Part shown: positions 7,855-10,535 of the stretch, piece by piece
How the letters are laid out: the number at the start of each line of letters is the position of its first letter
Numbering within the stretch: position 1 is the stretch's first letter
Assembly (NCBI GenBank): GCA_030446955.1
Contig: JAUJMG010000022.1
Location: 1-10,535, forward strand
Direction of reading: 5' to 3'
From: Thermomicrobiales bacterium
GTDB taxonomy: Bacteria; Chloroflexota; Chloroflexia; Thermomicrobiales; UBA6265
DNA length: 10,535 nt
Made by a program: the position numbers and the translations under genes
The notes under the pieces: generated by a model
The model's input: the letters and a program-made list of their open reading frames with translations, nothing else
Told to the model about the DNA's origin: nothing
The model's database searches: none

Positions 7855-7866
7855 TCCCCGCGGGGA
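7855..7866. repeat. Perfect 12-bp palindrome upstream of the GH2 gene
   Basis: TCCCCGCGGGGA lies 20 bases before the GH2 start codon, just upstream of its ribosome site. Its place suits an operator or a 5'-leader element, but no regulator is encoded nearby, so the role is unproven. Confidence 0.35.
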
Positions 7867-8294
7867 TGTCATCACCCCACCGCGCCGGTCGGCTAGTCCC
7901 GCCATTCCACACCAGGTGCTTCGTTGTCCAAAAGTCTACCGCCGAAAGCGGTGGAATGACTGCATCGTCCCCCGACCAGGGATGCGAATCTGGAACGACC
8001 AGGGCCGGTTCCGCACGATGCGCCGGCCTAGGACCAGCAGGGACAGCTCAGGCCAAGGAAACGGAAGTCGTGACCATGCGCGGACCAGAGCCGAGAACGT
8101 GAACGACCTTGAGGCGCAGCTCGCCGACATGGTCTTCCTCGTCAAAGGCCGCCTTGCCGCCCCGGTCCCAAAAGCTTGGTCCTGCTCAACCGCTGGCTCC
8201 ACGGCCTCCCCCGGGAGTGAGGCAGGGTGTCAGGCCGGTGGCGCGGGGCACCCGCCACCAGCGGCCCACTTCCCATCCACGTCCGCGGTGTACG

Positions 8295-8324
8295 TTCAGT
8301 CCCTCCCGCCGCGTGTGCTATCGT
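8295..8324 (+). promoter_or_regulatory. Weak candidate promoter for the amidase-deacetylase gene
   Basis: TTCAGT (8295-8300), an 18-base spacer, then TATCGT (8319-8324), placed 108 bases before the start codon. The -35 box is a poor match to the housekeeping consensus and the call rests mainly on position in the divergent region. Confidence 0.2.
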
Positions 8325-8362
8325 TAGGGTCACAGATTGCCGTGTCGTCTGACCGATTGCCT

Positions 8363-8388
8363 GGCCTCGCCCACCGTCGGGCGAGGTC
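8363..8388 (+). repeat. Hairpin in the leader of the amidase-deacetylase gene
   Basis: CCTCGCCC (8365-8372) and GGGCGAGG (8379-8386) pair perfectly around a six-base loop, with two more outer pairs (G-U and G-C). It ends about 45 bases before the start codon and has no T-run, so a leader structure or protein site is more likely than a terminator. Confidence 0.45.
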
Positions 8389-8432
8389 TGCGGGATGGGA
8401 CGCGGCACAACTTACGGGAGAAGCGACGGTTG

Positions 8433-10217
8433 ATGCGATCCGACCGCCGCGCCGGCGAACGCCTGCTGCTAGGCGGCACGATCCTCGGCACCGCGCTCAT
8501 TCTCGCCCTGACGGTGTCGCTGTTCGTCTCCGGTCTCGGACGTTTCGGTGACGACGATGCTGCGCAGGTGGCCGCCCCCACCTCTGCTCCTGTCCCCACA
8601 GCGCCACCTCCGTCGACCGAGACCACCCCCATGGTTTCGCCCACGGCGGTCCCTGCCGCCCCTACTACGCCGGCTGTCGCCTCGGCTGATGCCCCGTTGG
8701 TCTGCCTTGACGTCGGCCACGGTGGAATCGACTGGGGCAACGTTCGCCTCAGCGAGGACGAGACCGAAATCTTGACCTACGAGAAGGACATGGTCCTGGC
8801 CCAGTCACTCGACCTGGAAGCACGACTCAAGCAGCGCGGGATCGGCGTCGTCTTGACCCGCCGCACCGACACAGAGGCCAATCCGGATAACAAGGACATC
8901 AACGGGGACGGCGAGGTTGGGGACGACGTCAACGGCGACGGCCGGATCGACCCGGAGCAGGGCGAGACGGTCAGCAACCTCGACGAGCTGCAGGCCCGGG
9001 TCAACATCTGCAACGATGCCGGCGCCGATCTCCTGATGTCGGTCCACGTCAACGGTGCCGCAAACACCTTCCTGAACGGCTACGAAACTTGGTGGGTCAA
9101 GGACCGACCCATCTCCGACGAGAGCCGCCGCTTCGCGGAACTCGTCGCTGAGGCGATGGGGGCGGCATTTGAGACCGCTGGGTTCGAGACGACCTTCCGC
9201 GGTGCGGCCGACGACACGCAGCTCTACCTGCCCGACGAGGATGAGGGCACCTTCGACCACTACGTCATGCTCAGCCCTGACGTACCGGAGCGTCAGTTTG
9301 TCGGCAGCAAGATGCCCGGCATCGTCGTCGAGGGGCTCTTTCTCTCCAACGACAACGACTACGCCTTCCTGATGACGGAGGAGGGGCAGGAGGCCATCGT
9401 CTCCGCCTACGAGCAGGCCATCGTGGACTACTTCGGGATGGGGAGCAGCGGACCACTCAACGCTCCCGCCCTTGCCGCTCCGACGCCAACACCGGCATCC
9501 CAACCGGCCTCAACAGCCGTCGCCACACCGGCCGCCGGACCAACCCCCACCCCGCGCCCCGCTCCGCCGGACAACCCGGACCCCACCACCAGCCAACTCC
9601 TGGATCGCGGGAAGAGCGGCCGCAAAGAGGCGGCGTTGACCTTCGACGCCGGCGCCGACCGGGGCTACGCCGAGGAGATCCTCGACACCCTCAAGCAATA
9701 CGGTGTCAAGGCCAGCTTCGGCATGACCGGCGCCTGGGCGGAGCAAAATCCGGATCTGGTGAAGCGCATGGCGGACGAGGGGCACCAGATCTTCAACCAC
9801 ACCTGGAGCCATCAATCCCTCACCGGCGCCTCCACGACCTCCGCTCCCCTCTCCCACGATCAGCGCATCAAGGAACTGCAGGACACCGAGGCCCTCATCC
9901 GGGAGGTGACGGGCGGCTACGACACGCGCCCCTACTTCCGCCCCCCCTACGGCGACTACGACGCAAGCGTGCTCAAGGATCTGGCGGAGGCGGGTTACAC
10001 CCAGACGGTGATGTGGACCTGCGACTCCTTCGGCTGGAGGGGCTGGACCGCCGCCGAAATCGTCCAGTACTGCGGGACCAACCCTGAGCCCGGTGATAAC
10101 ATTCTCATGCACGTAGGCCAGGGCTCTCAGGACTACGAGGCCCTGCCGGCCATCATCGAGTCCTGGGAAGCGCAAGGCTTCACCTTCGTCACCGTTGAAG
10201 AGCTCTACCAGCCTTAG
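8433..10217 (+). CDS. Membrane-anchored amidase_3 / NodB polysaccharide deacetylase fusion
   Basis: A 594-residue bifunctional cell-wall enzyme. Order: signal anchor (about 9-32); acidic/Pro/Thr linker (38-86); zinc-dependent N-acetylmuramoyl-L-alanine amidase (Amidase_3, about 89-333); second Pro/Thr linker (340-388); NodB deacetylase (about 400-592). Amidase residues: His96 in DVGHGG, Glu117 in TYEKDM, His205 in SVHVNGA and catalytic Glu300 in VEGLFLSN. An insertion at about 147-182 carries two calcium-loop-like repeats (DINGDG, DVNGDG). NodB motifs: TFDAGAD (403-409), NHTWSH (455-460), RPPYG (503-507), WTCDSFGW (528-535) and LMHVG (558-562). It likely acts outside the membrane, cleaving the peptide from muramic acid and removing acetyl groups from peptidoglycan or a related glycan. 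ATG 8433 has GGGAG 12 bases upstream; the adjacent in-frame TTG at 8430 is spaced better. The open frame back to 8337 has no domain content. Confidence 0.92.
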   Translation: MRSDRRAGERLLLGGTILGTALILALTVSLFVSGLGRFGDDDAAQVAAPTSAPVPTAPPPSTETTPMVSPTAVPAAPTTPAVASADAPLVCLDVGHGGIDWGNVRLSEDETEILTYEKDMVLAQSLDLEARLKQRGIGVVLTRRTDTEANPDNKDINGDGEVGDDVNGDGRIDPEQGETVSNLDELQARVNICNDAGADLLMSVHVNGAANTFLNGYETWWVKDRPISDESRRFAELVAEAMGAAFETAGFETTFRGAADDTQLYLPDEDEGTFDHYVMLSPDVPERQFVGSKMPGIVVEGLFLSNDNDYAFLMTEEGQEAIVSAYEQAIVDYFGMGSSGPLNAPALAAPTPTPASQPASTAVATPAAGPTPTPRPAPPDNPDPTTSQLLDRGKSGRKEAALTFDAGADRGYAEEILDTLKQYGVKASFGMTGAWAEQNPDLVKRMADEGHQIFNHTWSHQSLTGASTTSAPLSHDQRIKELQDTEALIREVTGGYDTRPYFRPPYGDYDASVLKDLAEAGYTQTVMWTCDSFGWRGWTAAEIVQYCGTNPEPGDNILMHVGQGSQDYEALPAIIESWEAQGFTFVTVEELYQP

Positions 10218-10296
10218 CCATGCGACCCGCGTACACCGCTCGCCTCCCCCGACGCGGGGTCAAACCTGTGGCGCCGAAGGTGCCGAATCCAAACAC

Positions 10297-10331
10297 GAAC
10301 GGGGAGCACAGCTGGGCCGTGCTCCCCGTTC
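10297..10331. terminator. Strong bidirectional hairpin after the amidase-deacetylase gene
   Basis: Thirteen perfect pairs, GAACGGGGAGCAC (10297-10309) with GTGCTCCCCGTTC (10319-10331), around a nine-base loop. It begins 79 bases after the amidase stop and also lies downstream of the minus-strand SDR gene, so it can end both transcripts. The T-content after it is low on both strands (CCTCTTC on plus). Confidence 0.65.
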
Positions 10332-10347
10332 CCTCTTCAGCCCGCTC

Positions 10348-10418
10348 AGAGCGACCAGTGGCATCCTCACCACGTCCGGCAGGCAACAATCGACCGGTTA
10401 ACCGGACCTGGTCGCTCT
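10348..10418. repeat. 11-bp inverted repeat enclosing a 12-bp palindrome
   Basis: AGAGCGACCAG (10348-10358) pairs perfectly with CTGGTCGCTCT (10408-10418). Between them, CCGGTTAACCGG (10394-10405) is a perfect palindrome. The set lies just beyond the stop of the minus-strand SDR gene, so it may be part of that transcript's 3' end; the palindrome could equally be a protein site. Confidence 0.4.
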
Positions 10419-10434
10419 CCTGAAAGCCTAGCTA

Positions 10435-10535
10435 CTAGCTACCGACGATCGTGCCCCCGTTCGGGTGCAGAATCTGGCCGGAGATGTAGGAGGAATCATC
10501 GGAGGCTAGGAACACGTAGCTGGGGGCCAGCTCCT
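10435..10535 (-). CDS. SDR family oxidoreductase, C-terminal fragment
   Basis: Only the last 32 residues and the TAG stop are in the window; the gene continues past the right edge. The residues read ELAPSYVFLASDDSSYISGQ followed by ILHPNGGTIVGS. This is the typical C-terminus of a classical short-chain dehydrogenase/reductase: 'E(L/I)AP.YVFLAS..SSYI(S/T)GQ.LH.NGG' is closest in style to the YhdF/YghA (general stress protein 39-like) subgroup. Such enzymes use NAD(P)H to reduce or oxidise alcohols and carbonyls. The Rossmann fold and the catalytic Tyr-Lys pair are out of view, so activity cannot be judged. It converges on the amidase-deacetylase gene. Confidence 0.85.
   Translation of the reverse strand, partial: ELAPSYVFLASDDSSYISGQILHPNGGTIVGS

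Larger units (their letters stand above)
7836..8432. other. Divergent intergenic region, about 600 bp, no convincing intact gene
   Basis: It separates the GH2 gene (minus) from the amidase-deacetylase gene (plus), so it should hold both promoters. Open frames here read as Arg/Ser/Pro-rich shadow translations. Visible structure: the TCCCCGCGGGGA palindrome (7855-7866); an 8-base inverted repeat CATTCCAC/GTGGAATG (7903-7910, 7951-7958); a 7-pair hairpin around CGAAA (7936-7954); and an 8-10 pair hairpin (8363-8388). A possible gene remnant at 8099-8220 reads NDLEAQLADMVFLVKGRL in one frame and LVLLNRWLHGLPRE plus stop in another. No tRNA or small RNA was recognised. Confidence 0.6.

Noticed and set aside
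7975..8005. tRNA-like string 'GATGCGAATC' near a GGGACC-rich stretch
   Set aside because: It resembles a T-loop by eye, but no acceptor, D or anticodon stem can be folded around it.
7936..8202. Minus-strand open frame of 88 codons in the same gap
   Set aside because: No recognisable motif or convincing ribosome site; composition looks like a chance frame in GC-rich DNA.
7916..8551. Plus-strand open frame of 211 codons across the divergent gap
   Set aside because: Its translation is Arg/Ser/Pro-rich without domain character, and it overlaps the first 40 codons of the well-supported amidase-deacetylase gene in another frame.
9480..9596. Pro/Thr-rich repetitive coding stretch as a DNA repeat
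   Set aside because: The repetition is at the amino-acid level (an interdomain linker); the underlying DNA has no regular repeat unit.

Overview
The window is high-GC bacterial DNA carrying eight protein-coding genes, one of them cut off at the right edge. Secreted proteins at both ends have long Ala/Pro/Thr linkers of the 'AATP', 'SPAATP' and 'PTPTP' kind. Together with the GC content and the gene mix, this suggests a Thermomicrobia-like Chloroflexota bacterium (Sphaerobacter relatives). That placement is an inference from protein style; no rRNA or other marker gene is present.

Layout. 5-676 (+) encodes a small exported protein with an Ala/Pro/Thr-rich N-terminal half and a probable NTF2-like C-terminal half. 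It converges on an ABC-2 exporter pair read on the minus strand: ATPase 1921-2775, then permease 750-1838. A very stable hairpin (689-716) lies between the convergent genes. Divergent from the ATPase is a short SnoaL/NTF2-like protein (3012-3398, +).

The central 4.3 kb is a minus-strand carbohydrate pair. A family 2 glycoside hydrolase (5949-7835, GTG start) is followed after about 100 bp by a 768-residue fusion (3541-5847) of a GH1-like glycosidase domain and an RmlD/extended-SDR nucleotide-sugar domain. In the fusion the two glycosidase carboxylates are present, but the SDR Tyr-x-x-x-Lys pair reads Leu-x-x-x-Gln. The two genes look co-transcribed and probably act on the same glycan or glycoside in the cytoplasm.

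Then comes a gap of about 600 bp with no convincing intact gene but several inverted repeats. After it is a plus-strand gene (8433-10217) for a membrane-anchored, two-domain cell-wall enzyme: a zinc Amidase_3 (N-acetylmuramoyl-L-alanine amidase) and a NodB polysaccharide deacetylase joined by a Pro/Thr linker. The amidase domain carries an inserted, tandem, dockerin/EF-hand-like calcium-loop sequence. The right edge holds a strong hairpin (10297-10331) and the C-terminus of an SDR oxidoreductase on the minus strand.

The most interesting items are the two domain fusions (GH1 with a catalytically altered RmlD; amidase with deacetylase) and the calcium-loop insertion. No CRISPR array, insertion sequence, tRNA, rRNA or phage module was seen.
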